A stretch of 64,000 nucleotides of DNA from Methylobacillus caricis (GTDB lineage: Bacteria; Pseudomonadota; Gammaproteobacteria; Burkholderiales; Methylophilaceae), in NCBI RefSeq assembly GCF_020532705.1, contig NZ_JAJAVD010000003.1:62001-126000 (forward strand). Reading direction: 5' to 3'. The number at the start of each line of letters is the position of its first letter. The first letter of the stretch is position 1. The notes below the pieces were generated by a model. It did not search any database. It was not told where the DNA came from and saw only the letters and a program-made list of their open reading frames with translations. Shown one piece after another: positions 7,848-17,047 of the stretch. Made by a program: the position numbers and the translations under genes.

Positions 7848-8062
7848 AGATCGTGCTGGCGCCTTGTAACAAGGCTTAATGGGGAATGCGGTAAGGGTGA
7901 TTTATCCAATTCCGCAGCTGTCCCTGCAACTGTGAGCGGTGAGTGAGATGTGCTGCGAGCTGGCAATGCCAAGCTCTAGTCACTGGGTGTTGAGAATAGA
8001 TCAACCTGGGAAGGCGTACATTGAGTGTTGACCCGCAAGCCAGGATACCCGCCAGCACTGGT
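7848..8062 (+). ncRNA. Cobalamin riboswitch ahead of TonB-dependent receptor
   Basis: Shows the conserved core of the AdoCbl/cobalamin aptamer in order: AATGCGGTAAGG and CCGCAGCTGTCCCTGCAACTGTGA (8-base blocks within 7886-7936), then TCACTG near 7980, the CCTGGGAAGG block near 8006-8014, and the B12 box GCAAGCCAGGATACC at 8035-8049. It lies about 160 bases upstream of the receptor start, with the remaining leader able to form the expression platform. High cobalamin would repress the receptor and the gene behind it. Confidence 0.92.
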
Positions 8063-8219
8063 CGCTCTTGCCTTATTCAGGGATTGATAATGGCACGGAA
8101 ATCTTCCGTCTGGGCGACGAAGAAAGCGGTGGGGGCCGCATTGCCGCTCGCTCTGGAGTTTAAAGAATCCGTGTGCGTAATGGGCTGTCCCTGCCAAATA
8201 TTGGTGTCTAGGGGAAGCA

Positions 8220-10538
8220 ATGAATATAACAACACTGTCACTGCTGGCAACCGCGGTGGCATTATTTGCCGCACATGCGCTAGCCGCAGAAACCACTCCA
8301 GCAACTTCATCAGGCCTGCCATCCACTGCCACCGCAGAAGTGCCTGCCATTGATGTCACTGGCAGTCGCACAGCCCTGCGAGATGTGCTCTCTCCCGGCG
8401 TGGTGTCAGTGGTGTACCCGGATGACGTCAAGGGTGAGCATAAATCCCTGCCGGAGCTGCTGGACCAGATCCCGGGGGTCTATGTACGTCGGGTGGCGGG
8501 GACTGGGCAATATACCACCGCCAGTATTCGCGGCAGTGCACCTAGCCAGGTCAATGTCTATATCGATGGCATTCCAGTCAACACCTCCAGTGAAACCGCT
8601 GCTGATCTCTCCACCATCTCCATGTCCAATGTCGAGCGCGTTGAAGTCTATCGCGGGGTAACACCAGCACGCTTTTCCGGCGCTCCCATGGGTGGTGCAA
8701 TCAATATTGTCACTAAAAAGCCAACAGGCCTAAGCGGCAGCGTGTCAGCCGGACGACGTTCATATGATGGCAGGCAGGAGAGTGCCAGTATCACCACACC
8801 GCTGTTTGGTGGGAATCTGTTGATTGGGGTTGATGGTGAGAGTAGTGAGGGGGATTTCAGGTACAAGGATTACAGCGTTGCAGATAACAACCGGCTTGTC
8901 TTCAGTGATGGGACTCCTTACAGGGATACGACAACGCATACCATAGGCGCTTCTGGTGAGGAGGTTCCTGTGAATCGCCGCCGTATGAACAATAGTTTTG
9001 AGAAGAACAATGCGCTGTTTAAATGGCAAAACCAGAATGTGGTAGCCAAGTGGGCCTACATGGAAATGGAGCGATATTTACCCAAAGGAATCTCGGACAA
9101 TCCCGCCTATCTGCAACATCTACAGGATTTACCCTCTGCGGATGTTGAGTATAGACAACGCGAACAACAAAAAATCAAGCAACAGGAAGCGTTGGTGGGC
9201 TGGCATGATGTTTTTGGGAGTGTCGGGCTAGGGGTTAACTTCACCTATTTGGATAAAAAACAGCAGTTCCGCAATCGGGATTATCCCGTTAACCAGAATT
9301 TTCTGGGGCAGCGATGGACTGATTACAACACTAAGCGTTTTGGCATCGTGGGCGACATGACGTGGGAGCTGGAAAAGGGAGGCCTGGTCGAGCATATGCT
9401 GGAACTGCATGTCGAACGCTATCGTGAAACTTTGTATTCTGATATTAGCGGGCCACCTTCGGAATTTATTGATAAATTCCGAAGGGATATGACACGTCTG
9501 CAAGTACAAAACACTATGACGATTCCTGCACTGGGCAATCTCCAAGTGACGCCTATTGTTCGATTGGAAAAATTAGATGGGCCGGTTATTGGAAGCAGCT
9601 TGAATCCTGTTGCTGGGCCATCAGGAGATTTGGGTTGGGAGCCAACTGGAAGCATCAGTGTGAAGAAGAGTTGGGCGACTGGTTGGCAGGTATTTGGCAA
9701 TTATGGCAGTTATATCCGCTACCCTAATTTTTATGAAATTTATGGTAACGGGATTGGCATCATCCCAGGTGGTGGACAAGCCATGCAGCTCAAGCCTGAA
9801 ACAGGCCGAAACGGGGATGTTGGAGTTGGTTGGGCTGGGAGGTTGAACGAGTCCATGACGGGTGATTTAAGACTGACTTTATTTGAACGTACGGCTAATG
9901 ATGCCATTACTTTGTATAGAAATCCTCTGATGCAGCAGTACATTAACTCAGGCGATACCTACACTAACGGGATTGAGCTGGAAGGCAAACTCAGCTTTGG
10001 TCACAGGGCAGATATACAGTTTGCCAGCACTTGGCAGCAAGGGCATTACACCAATGGAGGCTGGTATTACTTTGGGAATACGTCTACCGGGCAAAGGTTT
10101 GAGGGACAGACGGTCAGGACACTGAATACACCGCTGATGGTGTCTCACGTCAGGCTTAACTTACATTTCCTAGACGATCGACTTACTACTTATGTTGAAG
10201 GTAAATATACCGGGCGTAACTATGTTGATGTGCAAACTTGGGAAGAGTCACTTACCACGTTTGATATTGGAGCCCATTATAAAATCACCAAGGGATGGAG
10301 GTTGTCAGCCGGCCTGACAGACCTGTTTAATCGAGGTCCCAAACAACAGCTGAAGACAACCGAGGCGCCAGGGGGTAGCAGTTACCATCCCTATCAGACA
10401 GATAATCTCCAGGCATGGATAGATTCCGGTTTCACGATACCTTTCGTGCAATCTACTGAGTATGCGCAGGTTGCGCGGAATGTCTATTTTCCACAGCAAG
10501 GCCGGACAGCCTATGTCACTTTGGCGTATACGTTCTGA
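8220..10538 (+). CDS. TonB-dependent outer-membrane receptor, cobalamin-riboswitch controlled
   Basis: A 772-residue outer-membrane receptor. It has a signal peptide (ATAVALFAAHALAAE), a TonB-box-like VPAIDVTGSR, a plug domain (LPELLDQIPGVYVRR, SIRGSAPSQVNVYIDGIPV, VERVEVYRGVTPARF) and a 22-strand-type barrel ending in the terminal phenylalanine of TLAYTF. The riboswitch in its leader makes a corrinoid the likely cargo. It differs from the BtuB at 19619 in being larger with longer loops. The 5' part (plug) looks GC-richer than the barrel region from about 8800 on, hinting at a mosaic gene. A weak SD (GGGGAAG) precedes the ATG. Confidence 0.88.
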   Translation: MNITTLSLLATAVALFAAHALAAETTPATSSGLPSTATAEVPAIDVTGSRTALRDVLSPGVVSVVYPDDVKGEHKSLPELLDQIPGVYVRRVAGTGQYTTASIRGSAPSQVNVYIDGIPVNTSSETAADLSTISMSNVERVEVYRGVTPARFSGAPMGGAINIVTKKPTGLSGSVSAGRRSYDGRQESASITTPLFGGNLLIGVDGESSEGDFRYKDYSVADNNRLVFSDGTPYRDTTTHTIGASGEEVPVNRRRMNNSFEKNNALFKWQNQNVVAKWAYMEMERYLPKGISDNPAYLQHLQDLPSADVEYRQREQQKIKQQEALVGWHDVFGSVGLGVNFTYLDKKQQFRNRDYPVNQNFLGQRWTDYNTKRFGIVGDMTWELEKGGLVEHMLELHVERYRETLYSDISGPPSEFIDKFRRDMTRLQVQNTMTIPALGNLQVTPIVRLEKLDGPVIGSSLNPVAGPSGDLGWEPTGSISVKKSWATGWQVFGNYGSYIRYPNFYEIYGNGIGIIPGGGQAMQLKPETGRNGDVGVGWAGRLNESMTGDLRLTLFERTANDAITLYRNPLMQQYINSGDTYTNGIELEGKLSFGHRADIQFASTWQQGHYTNGGWYYFGNTSTGQRFEGQTVRTLNTPLMVSHVRLNLHFLDDRLTTYVEGKYTGRNYVDVQTWEESLTTFDIGAHYKITKGWRLSAGLTDLFNRGPKQQLKTTEAPGGSSYHPYQTDNLQAWIDSGFTIPFVQSTEYAQVARNVYFPQQGRTAYVTLAYTF

Positions 10539-10643
10539 TCAGTTTTAAAGGAAGCCATTACCACTGGTGTGCACGCTGCCAGACGAAAACATCGTAAGAA
10601 TGGGCAATGCAATGTTTCATCAATTAAATTGAAGGAGAAACGG

Positions 10644-11915
10644 ATGGCAACAACTTTTCTGGCATATGGGGTTTATTACTATACGAGTTCCAGCGTTGGG
10701 TTCGGTATGGCAGGGCGCATTGTAGATAACGGCTCAACCATTGTCGCAATACCCAACCTCAAGAGTGGACTCAATGGCGACCCCAAGGTGGAAGGCTTTG
10801 CAGACAATACGAACGTCTTGCGGATTGCAGTGACCGATTACGTTAATGGCGTTTCCAGGCCGGTCTCGATTTATAACGCGGTTTCTCCGACGGTCGCACC
10901 AAGCCCGGCCACTGTCACCTGGTCAAATGTAAAAAACCTCGGTGATCTGGTGAAGGTGGGCAGTTATCTGTATGCGATTGATTACGACAATGCACGCGTG
11001 GTGGAGATCAACGCGACAACCTTTGCACAAACGGGGGTCAGTTACACATTGCCTGCCAGCCTGACGCCGAGTGGCTTTGTTGCGCATGGTCAATCGCTCA
11101 TCAATATAGGTGGCACGCTGTTTGGTTTGTTCACTTTTGCCAATAGCGGCTGGACGACTTATGCCAATAGCCTGCTGGTGCGTTTTACCATTACCGGCGG
11201 TAGCGCAATCAGCGTGGGTGCTACTGACTACAATGCCAATCTGGCGAAAAATGCATTTGCATTTGCGAATAGTGGAAATGATCTTTATGTGACAGCGGTT
11301 GGTGGTGTGCAAGGCTCCTCAGGCACGCCTAACGCTGCTTCGCGGTTGCAGAAAATTAATTACACTCTGGCTAACCTGACCACGGCGACAGTGACGGATG
11401 TGCTGAGTCCAAGTGCCACTTACCCTTACGAGTTCCGTGACATCAGTTTCAAGGGGACCACGGCCTATATCCTGATGGGCACTTATAACAGTAGCTGGCA
11501 ATTGGCGGGCAAGCTGGTGAGCACGACCAATTTCACCTCATTTACCACCATCAATGATTTTAGCGCTGGTGCACCCGGCTACTTCTGGGCCGCACAATAT
11601 ACTGCTGACAATGACCGCATATGGTTTGCGCGCGGCAAGCAGATCCTGGTGTATGCAGCGACAAGTACCACGACCCCTGTATCCACCTTGAGCCTGACAG
11701 CTGGCAGCTTGATCAGCACCGGTCAGCTATATGACAACCTGAATGACTTGACCTATGTGGGGGCACTGGGCACGCGGACTACACTGCGTGGTTACCGATC
11801 ACCTATCCAGGTTTCTCAATCAGCCAAAGCGGTACGAGCCCGCACCATCACGGCAGGCCGTCCTGAATTGACTGAAGAAGAACAGCGTCAGTTGGACGAA
11901 GAGTTTAGCGCTTAA
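10644..11915 (+). CDS. Beta-propeller-like protein of unknown function, linked to TonB receptor
   Basis: A 423-residue protein; ATG 10644 is chosen for its strong SD (AAGGAG at 10631-10636) rather than the frame start at 10569. It is rich in Gly, Ala, Thr, Asn and aromatic residues and has no cysteine. Repeating strand-turn units of the propeller type are visible: VGSYLYAIDYDNARVVEINA, INIGGTLFGLF, SGNDLYVTAVGG, ISFKGTTAYILMGTYNS, DNDRIWFARGKQILVYAA, NLNDLTYVGALG. The C-terminal tail is charged (TEEEQRQLDEEF). No signal peptide or lipobox is visible, so its location is unknown. It follows the riboswitch-controlled receptor by 105 bases. Bacteroides BtuG, a propeller that captures B12 beside BtuB, is a possible analogue; no homology is claimed. 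Confidence 0.65.
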   Translation: MATTFLAYGVYYYTSSSVGFGMAGRIVDNGSTIVAIPNLKSGLNGDPKVEGFADNTNVLRIAVTDYVNGVSRPVSIYNAVSPTVAPSPATVTWSNVKNLGDLVKVGSYLYAIDYDNARVVEINATTFAQTGVSYTLPASLTPSGFVAHGQSLINIGGTLFGLFTFANSGWTTYANSLLVRFTITGGSAISVGATDYNANLAKNAFAFANSGNDLYVTAVGGVQGSSGTPNAASRLQKINYTLANLTTATVTDVLSPSATYPYEFRDISFKGTTAYILMGTYNSSWQLAGKLVSTTNFTSFTTINDFSAGAPGYFWAAQYTADNDRIWFARGKQILVYAATSTTTPVSTLSLTAGSLISTGQLYDNLNDLTYVGALGTRTTLRGYRSPIQVSQSAKAVRARTITAGRPELTEEEQRQLDEEFSA

Positions 11916-11930
11916 CGAACTCATGCCCAT

Positions 11931-11970
11931 GCCATCGCCCTGGCTTATCAAGTCAGGGCGATGGCGTTTT
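11931..11970 (+). terminator. Rho-independent terminator after receptor/propeller unit
   Basis: GCCATCGCCCTG (11931-11942) pairs perfectly with CAGGGCGATGGC (11954-11965), followed by GTTTT. It overlaps the last codons of the convergent DUF2149 gene. On the minus strand there is no U run, so it serves mainly the plus-strand unit. Confidence 0.85.
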
Positions 11971-12264
11971 ACCTTCTGTATTTTCTATCAATACCAGTTT
12001 GCCGGTTTTAGGGTCGCGATAGACCTGTCCCACTGACTGGTAACCATTGCCTAAGTTTGAGCTTGAGCTGGCAATATCAGGGGCCTTGATTTCCTGGCCT
12101 TGCTCTATTTCCTTTGGTTTGACCAGCATGGTCTGCCCTCCTGCGCTCAAAGCCGCCAGCAGGCCGCAGGCAAACACCAGCATCACATCCACCAGGTTGA
12201 CCAGGCTTGCACGCGGGTCTTCATCCTCGTGGTCAAAGCGGCTTTTCAGGCGCAATTTGCTCAT
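11953..12264 (-). CDS. DUF2149 protein (ExbD/HmuV-like)
   Basis: A 103-residue protein with one membrane segment near residues 20-43 (LVNLVDVMLVFACGLLAALS). The aspartate in NLVDVMLVF sits where ExbD/TolR/MotB proteins keep the Asp used in proton flow. The rest is periplasmic and ends in GQVYRDPKTGKLVLIEN. This is DUF2149, found with ExbB-like and CobN-like proteins in the Bacteroidales haem locus as HmuV. It overlaps the ExbB-like gene by 4 bases (ATGA), which points to a stoichiometric complex. Last gene of the riboswitch-btuB operon. Confidence 0.87.
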   Translation of the reverse strand: MSKLRLKSRFDHEDEDPRASLVNLVDVMLVFACGLLAALSAGGQTMLVKPKEIEQGQEIKAPDIASSSSNLGNGYQSVGQVYRDPKTGKLVLIENTEGKTPSP

Positions 12265-12698
12265 GATCTGGCTTCCAGTCCTTCCAGCACATCTTCATAC
12301 CAGCGGCGGCGCAGTTTGCCGATCACCAGGCCGATAATGCCTGCAATCAGGCCCAGCACGGTCGCATCAAACGCGGTGGTCACGGCCTTGGCCAATTGCG
12401 CCGGATCGCCCTGCCCAAGCGCTGCCAGGCCAGGCCCGAGCGGGATGATAGTGGCCATCAGGCCCAGCATGGGCGGAATGCGGGAAAGCAGGTCGGCACG
12501 TTCCAGACGGTGTCGTGCCAGCTTGGTGACGGCATCGATGCTGCCTGAGGCACGCATCTGACGCAGTCCGAATAAGCGCTCACCTAGCGTGAGCCCAGCT
12601 TCAAGCACAGCGATGATGACGGAGATCACCAGAATGATGATGACGGGTTTCAGCAGCCAGGTAATGGCGCGGTGCAAGTTATCCAGGTCAAAAGGCAT
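12261..12698 (-). CDS. MotA/TolQ/ExbB-family proton channel protein
   Basis: A 145-residue inner-membrane protein starting at ATG 12698; the longer frame runs into cobN. Three hydrophobic segments are seen: LLKPVIIILVISVIIAVLEA, IPPMLGLMATIIPLGPGLAA, and VLGLIAGIIGLVIG. The MLGLMATIIPLGPGLAALGQGD stretch (split: MLGLMATIIPLGPG, LAALGQGD) and AVTTAFDATVLGLIAG are the family's conserved TM2-TM3 region. Such proteins form pentameric proton channels with ExbD-like partners, here the overlapping DUF2149 gene. Placed between cobN and DUF2149, it likely powers the periplasmic chelatase-like protein rather than acting as the general TonB motor. Confidence 0.88.
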   Translation of the reverse strand: MPFDLDNLHRAITWLLKPVIIILVISVIIAVLEAGLTLGERLFGLRQMRASGSIDAVTKLARHRLERADLLSRIPPMLGLMATIIPLGPGLAALGQGDPAQLAKAVTTAFDATVLGLIAGIIGLVIGKLRRRWYEDVLEGLEARS

Positions 12699-12724
12699 AT
12701 CAGTTTTTCCGTATAGATGGCTGG

Positions 12725-15700
12725 TTACAATTTGGGCTTGCGGGTACCAAGCCATAGCCCGGCGATGAAGATAGGGAGCAATAGCAGCAACCACTGCCAG
12801 TTGTCCTGTACCGTCTTAACGGCTATCTCATAAGCGCGGGGTGCGGCTGGTTTGGTTTCTGGTTTGTTGCTATTTTCAGCGGCCGTTTTTGCTGGCGTTG
12901 CCTTGGGCTTCACCTGCTCGACAATGGGAGCCTGAGGTTGTTCAATTATTACAGCAGCAGTGGTATCAGCCTGACTGGCATAAGTTGCGGGTGCTGAATC
13001 CCCTCGTGCCTTGGACAAAGTGTGTTGCAGTGTTTGCTGGTCGGCATTGTCCAGATACGGCATCAGCCAGTTCCACATCGGGTGGTTAGGCGCGGTGTGG
13101 CCGCTGCCAGGTAACCCGTTTTTACTCACAAGCTTGGCCAGATCGCCACCGAGTTGTCGCAGTGTGGTTTCGTCCGTGTGCCAATAGCCTTTTTCGGCAG
13201 CCACCATCATGATAGCCAACATGTGTGCCTTGACCTGGGCGTTGTGATCCTTTTCCAGGAATTTATCCAGGCCCAGCTTGAGCCCGTCGTCCATGTAGAC
13301 TCGTTTGACTTCATCCCATGCCCAGTCCTTGATGATGTCAGGGCGTGTGACTTGCCAGCCCCAGAGGTTTTCCAGGAACTCCTGGCCCATGGTACGCGCA
13401 CCGGCGTAGCCGTGAGTCATCAATGGGCGTATCCATGCAGGGTTGAGGTAGCGTCCACGCAATTCCATCAGCAGCGCTGTTTCCAATGGGTCGTCACTCA
13501 GGTTGTCTGCATCCGTGTGATTGAGGATACGTGCGGTGGGTCGTTTACCCGTCACGGTTTCAGTGGCTAGTGACAGGCCTCCGAGATAGTCGAAGGCGTC
13601 GTTGTTGTCCATGAGGCCGTACAGATTGGATGCACGGCCATGGTAAGTGTTGGCAATGTTGCCTAGCGCTGTTTTGAGTACATCTTGCGCGGGCTGGCCT
13701 TGGGCATCCATGCCGTAGGCGTGGCCCATGCGGGTTAGATAGGCGGCGCCAAGTTCATTGCGGTCTTTCCAGGTGCCGGAACGTTCAGTGAGGCGATTGA
13801 CTCCCGTACCATAGGCCCCAGGTGCATCGCCGAAGATACGCCATGCGGCTTCACGCCCTGCTTGTTGTGCTGGTTGGCCTTGTTGCATGTGGGCCTGGGT
13901 GCGACGGATCCATTGCAGCGCAATGCCGTTGTTCGCCAGGGGTTCGCTGTCTTCTTGCAAGCTTGCAGCCAGCGGCTCCAGGGCGGTGGTCAATGCATCG
14001 TTCAGTTGTGGGTAGTCACGCCGGATATGTTGGGCGGAAGCGGCGAGCGCCAGGCGTCCGCCATTGTCTATCCACTGCATGAGGTTGGGGTAAAGGTCGC
14101 GGAACAGGCCCGAGGTGGTCACGATGACATCGTGGCGCGGTGTATCCGGCTTGAGCTGCATTTTCTGCACAATGCCACGCGCGTTCCACTCCGGTTCTAT
14201 GCCCATCAGGCTCAAGATAAAGCTGACCATGACGCCTTCATCACGTACCGCATCCGATGCCCAGAGGATGACGCCTTCACTGTCATTGACGCTATCGCGT
14301 TCACGCACCTTGGCAGCCATGCTGGCACCAATCTGGAAGCCTATCCGGGTCGGAAGGACATCGCCATCCAGTGCATGGAAATTGCGTCCTGTGGGTAACG
14401 ATTCTGGCGAGCGCAAGGGGTCATTGCCCTTGCCTGGGGCAATGAAGCCGCCATCCAGCGCATGCAGCAAGGCCTGCATTTCCAGTGCAGGAGAGGCTGC
14501 TAGCGCATCACGAGTTTTTTGGCTCACATTGTCAGGTTGTCCACGTGCCATGGAGTCCAGCATCAGTTGCAATGACTCATCAGACCACTGTCGTCCAAAG
14601 ACATGCAGCCCATGCGGCATGAATTTTTCTTGCAGCTTGGTCAGGTAATGGCCTATTTCATGGGCCAGCAGGTCATCGTCTGTCTGCTCATATCCAATAC
14701 CACGCACTTCCAACACATCGGCCATGCTGGCTTCCAGTTCTGCACGCAATTGCAATGCTTCCACCAGGCGGCGCATTTCACGTGCGGCTTCCACTTTCAT
14801 GGTTTCAGAGCTTGATGATTCGTAGGTTTCCACAATTTGCCGTAATTCCAGCAGGCGGTCATAGAGGGGTGTGGATGTGAGGGGTGGCGTCAGGTGGTCA
14901 ACCATGACTGCAAGGCCACGGCGTTTGGACTGGGTGCCTTCGCCCACGCCATCGACAATGTAGGGATAAATGCCGGGCAGGTCGCCGGCAATGATTCGTG
15001 AATAATCATCCGTGGCCAGCCCAACAGCCTTGCCCGGCAGAAATTCATAGGTGGAGTGACGGCCTATGTGCACCAATGCATCTGCCTTGAAGCTGCTTTG
15101 CAGCCAATGGTAAAACCCCAGGTACTGATGAGGCGGCGGGATGGTGGTGTTGGCATGGAGCAATTCTTCATCTACTTCCCAGCCACGCGGTGGCTGCGGC
15201 CCAATGAAGATGTTGCCGAACTGCAGGCCGGGAATCAGCAGCTTGCGGTCATGCACCATGACCTTGCCTGGCGGTTGGCCCCAGCCGCGCAGTCCTTCTA
15301 TACCCAGACCTGACAAACGGGTTTTCTGCGCAGCGAGCTGGCTGCAGTCCGTGTGCTTTTCCAGGCATTGCAGATAGCCTTTGTTAAGCGCATCCAGTTG
15401 CTTGAGTGCATTGTTGCGTTCCGGATGATCAGCCCCTTCCAGCAGGTGGCGCAGCTCGTGCATCGCCTTGTCCAATCGGTTACGGGCAATGTCAATTTCG
15501 CCTGCTTTCTGCGCGGCTATCAGGTCCGCATGCAGTTTGCCCAAGGGACCTTCCACCATTTCACCGCGCACTTGCGGCGGCAGGGTAGAAAACCAGCTTA
15601 TATAAGATGGCAGGTCGAGGCTATTTACTTGCTGACTCATTTGCGCCAAGGCGCCATTGTCCTCTGGCAAGTTGACGCCGCGCTCTTGCATGAGGTCAAG

Positions 15701-17047
15701 CAGCGCTTCTGGAGAAGCAGGCAGTTCACCGGTGTTATAGCCTGCTTTTTTCAGTGATTGCAGCATATCGAACAGCGAAGCAGGAACATCCAGGTTGTCG
15801 GCACCGATATTCTGGCGACCGGGAGGATGGTTGTAATAAATCAGGGCGACTTTCTTGTCTGCATTAGACTTGGCTTGCAGTTTTTGCCAGTTAAGGATGC
15901 GTGTCACCAGTGACTTGACCTCGGCAGGCAGGATTTGCGGCAACTTCAGTTCCACTCCCGTTAATTTGTCCAGCGTGGCCGGGCCTGCGGCAGCCACCAC
16001 GATAGGCTGTGAACTCCCTTGGATTTCAGGCATGGCTACCCGGTACTGCACGGAGTTAATTGGCAATCCATCCTCGGACAATTGCCAGGCGGAAGCCGTG
16101 CGATCTGTGAGTCTCATGGCTTTGTATACGGGGACATCCAATGTTTTTAGCAGCTCGGTAACGGCTTCCCGTCCCTCGGCAGCCCCGACGACAAAATCCT
16201 GCAGTACGACCAGCCCGGTGGGAGTGGCGGGTGCCAGTAATTTTTTCAGGTTGGCAATGGCATCGCGGGAAGTTTCACCCCAGCGTGCCATCATGGTGAT
16301 ACATGGCATGCCGCGTTGCTCGCTGGCAGCGCAGATGGCATCCGCTGGTTGCGGGTCGCTGGTGCTCAAGTCCAGCACTGCCAGCATCGGCCCTGGCTGG
16401 GTATTGAGGGTATGCTCCAGTTCCTTGCCGCCACGTCGCAGACTCAGGGTCTGTTCAGGCTGGATTGTGGGCAGGCTGGCAGCGGGATGCAGCAACTGGC
16501 GCATGAACGCCGAAAGGTTTTCGTTGCCTCCTGCCTGCCATAAATCATGCAATCCCAGCCACTGGTTGGCGGCCTTGTGCTGCTGGGCTAGCTCTGCCAC
16601 TTTTGGGGAAAGATTGTTTTGCGTGAGTGTGAGGCTTTTGGCATGTGAAAAATCGCTCACTGGCTGGTCTTGCCAACGGCTACGCAGTGACAGCGCGCTA
16701 TCTCCATTGAAGGCTATGAAGTTCTTCGGTTTACCTGCTCCAAGTTGTTCCAGCTGGGCCTGTAATTGTTGCGAGGTTTCCGCATAGACGGCGACGGCGA
16801 ATACAGCATCTGCCTGTTGTAACCAACGTCTGAATGTGCGGCTGTCTGCAGCTAATACCTGGGACTGCGTACGCAGGATAATCTGGTCTTTGCCTTTGCT
16901 TGCCTCAAGCACCGTATGGGCCGCCGCTGCCGCTGCAGGCGCTGTACGGTCTGACACTACGCCGAAGATGGTGGCAGCTGAGGCTGGCAATGTGCTCAAG
17001 CCAAGCACCAGAAAAAGCATGGAAGATGTATAGCGAAGATTCATCAT
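12725..17047 (-). CDS. Exported, membrane-anchored CobN-like metal chelatase subunit
   Basis: A 1440-residue CobN/magnesium-chelatase H-type protein, longer than usual cytoplasmic CobN (about 1250-1300). It starts at ATG 17047, overlapping cobB in ATGA. The N terminus is a signal peptide (SSMLFLVLGLSTLPASAA) and the C terminus a membrane segment (WQWLLLLLPIFIAGLWLG, about 1415-1433) with a basic tail, preceded by a Pro/Ala/Lys linker. The core motifs of the family are present but divergent: HIGRHSTYEFLPGKAVGL (about 659-676), IYPYIVDGVGEGTQSKRRG, HALDGDVLPTRIGFQIG, and YGTGVNRLTERSG. The topology puts catalysis in the periplasm, away from ATP. Linked ExbB-like and DUF2149 genes parallel HmuS-HmuU-HmuV. 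It may insert or remove a metal, or release a corrinoid; the direction and substrate are unknown. Confidence 0.88.
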   Translation of the reverse strand: MMNLRYTSSMLFLVLGLSTLPASAATIFGVVSDRTAPAAAAAAHTVLEASKGKDQIILRTQSQVLAADSRTFRRWLQQADAVFAVAVYAETSQQLQAQLEQLGAGKPKNFIAFNGDSALSLRSRWQDQPVSDFSHAKSLTLTQNNLSPKVAELAQQHKAANQWLGLHDLWQAGGNENLSAFMRQLLHPAASLPTIQPEQTLSLRRGGKELEHTLNTQPGPMLAVLDLSTSDPQPADAICAASEQRGMPCITMMARWGETSRDAIANLKKLLAPATPTGLVVLQDFVVGAAEGREAVTELLKTLDVPVYKAMRLTDRTASAWQLSEDGLPINSVQYRVAMPEIQGSSQPIVVAAAGPATLDKLTGVELKLPQILPAEVKSLVTRILNWQKLQAKSNADKKVALIYYNHPPGRQNIGADNLDVPASLFDMLQSLKKAGYNTGELPASPEALLDLMQERGVNLPEDNGALAQMSQQVNSLDLPSYISWFSTLPPQVRGEMVEGPLGKLHADLIAAQKAGEIDIARNRLDKAMHELRHLLEGADHPERNNALKQLDALNKGYLQCLEKHTDCSQLAAQKTRLSGLGIEGLRGWGQPPGKVMVHDRKLLIPGLQFGNIFIGPQPPRGWEVDEELLHANTTIPPPHQYLGFYHWLQSSFKADALVHIGRHSTYEFLPGKAVGLATDDYSRIIAGDLPGIYPYIVDGVGEGTQSKRRGLAVMVDHLTPPLTSTPLYDRLLELRQIVETYESSSSETMKVEAAREMRRLVEALQLRAELEASMADVLEVRGIGYEQTDDDLLAHEIGHYLTKLQEKFMPHGLHVFGRQWSDESLQLMLDSMARGQPDNVSQKTRDALAASPALEMQALLHALDGGFIAPGKGNDPLRSPESLPTGRNFHALDGDVLPTRIGFQIGASMAAKVRERDSVNDSEGVILWASDAVRDEGVMVSFILSLMGIEPEWNARGIVQKMQLKPDTPRHDVIVTTSGLFRDLYPNLMQWIDNGGRLALAASAQHIRRDYPQLNDALTTALEPLAASLQEDSEPLANNGIALQWIRRTQAHMQQGQPAQQAGREAAWRIFGDAPGAYGTGVNRLTERSGTWKDRNELGAAYLTRMGHAYGMDAQGQPAQDVLKTALGNIANTYHGRASNLYGLMDNNDAFDYLGGLSLATETVTGKRPTARILNHTDADNLSDDPLETALLMELRGRYLNPAWIRPLMTHGYAGARTMGQEFLENLWGWQVTRPDIIKDWAWDEVKRVYMDDGLKLGLDKFLEKDHNAQVKAHMLAIMMVAAEKGYWHTDETTLRQLGGDLAKLVSKNGLPGSGHTAPNHPMWNWLMPYLDNADQQTLQHTLSKARGDSAPATYASQADTTAAVIIEQPQAPIVEQVKPKATPAKTAAENSNKPETKPAAPRAYEIAVKTVQDNWQWLLLLLPIFIAGLWLGTRKPKL

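Noticed and set aside
15855-16787. Long plus-strand reading frame opposite cobN (about 310 codons)
   Set aside because: It is a shadow of cobN: low-complexity Ser-rich product, no SD, no family signal, and the minus-strand frame has full CobN motifs.
12725-17047. Standard aerobic cobaltochelatase CobN acting with CobS/CobT
   Set aside because: The protein is exported by its signal peptide and membrane-anchored, and no cobS/cobT is nearby.
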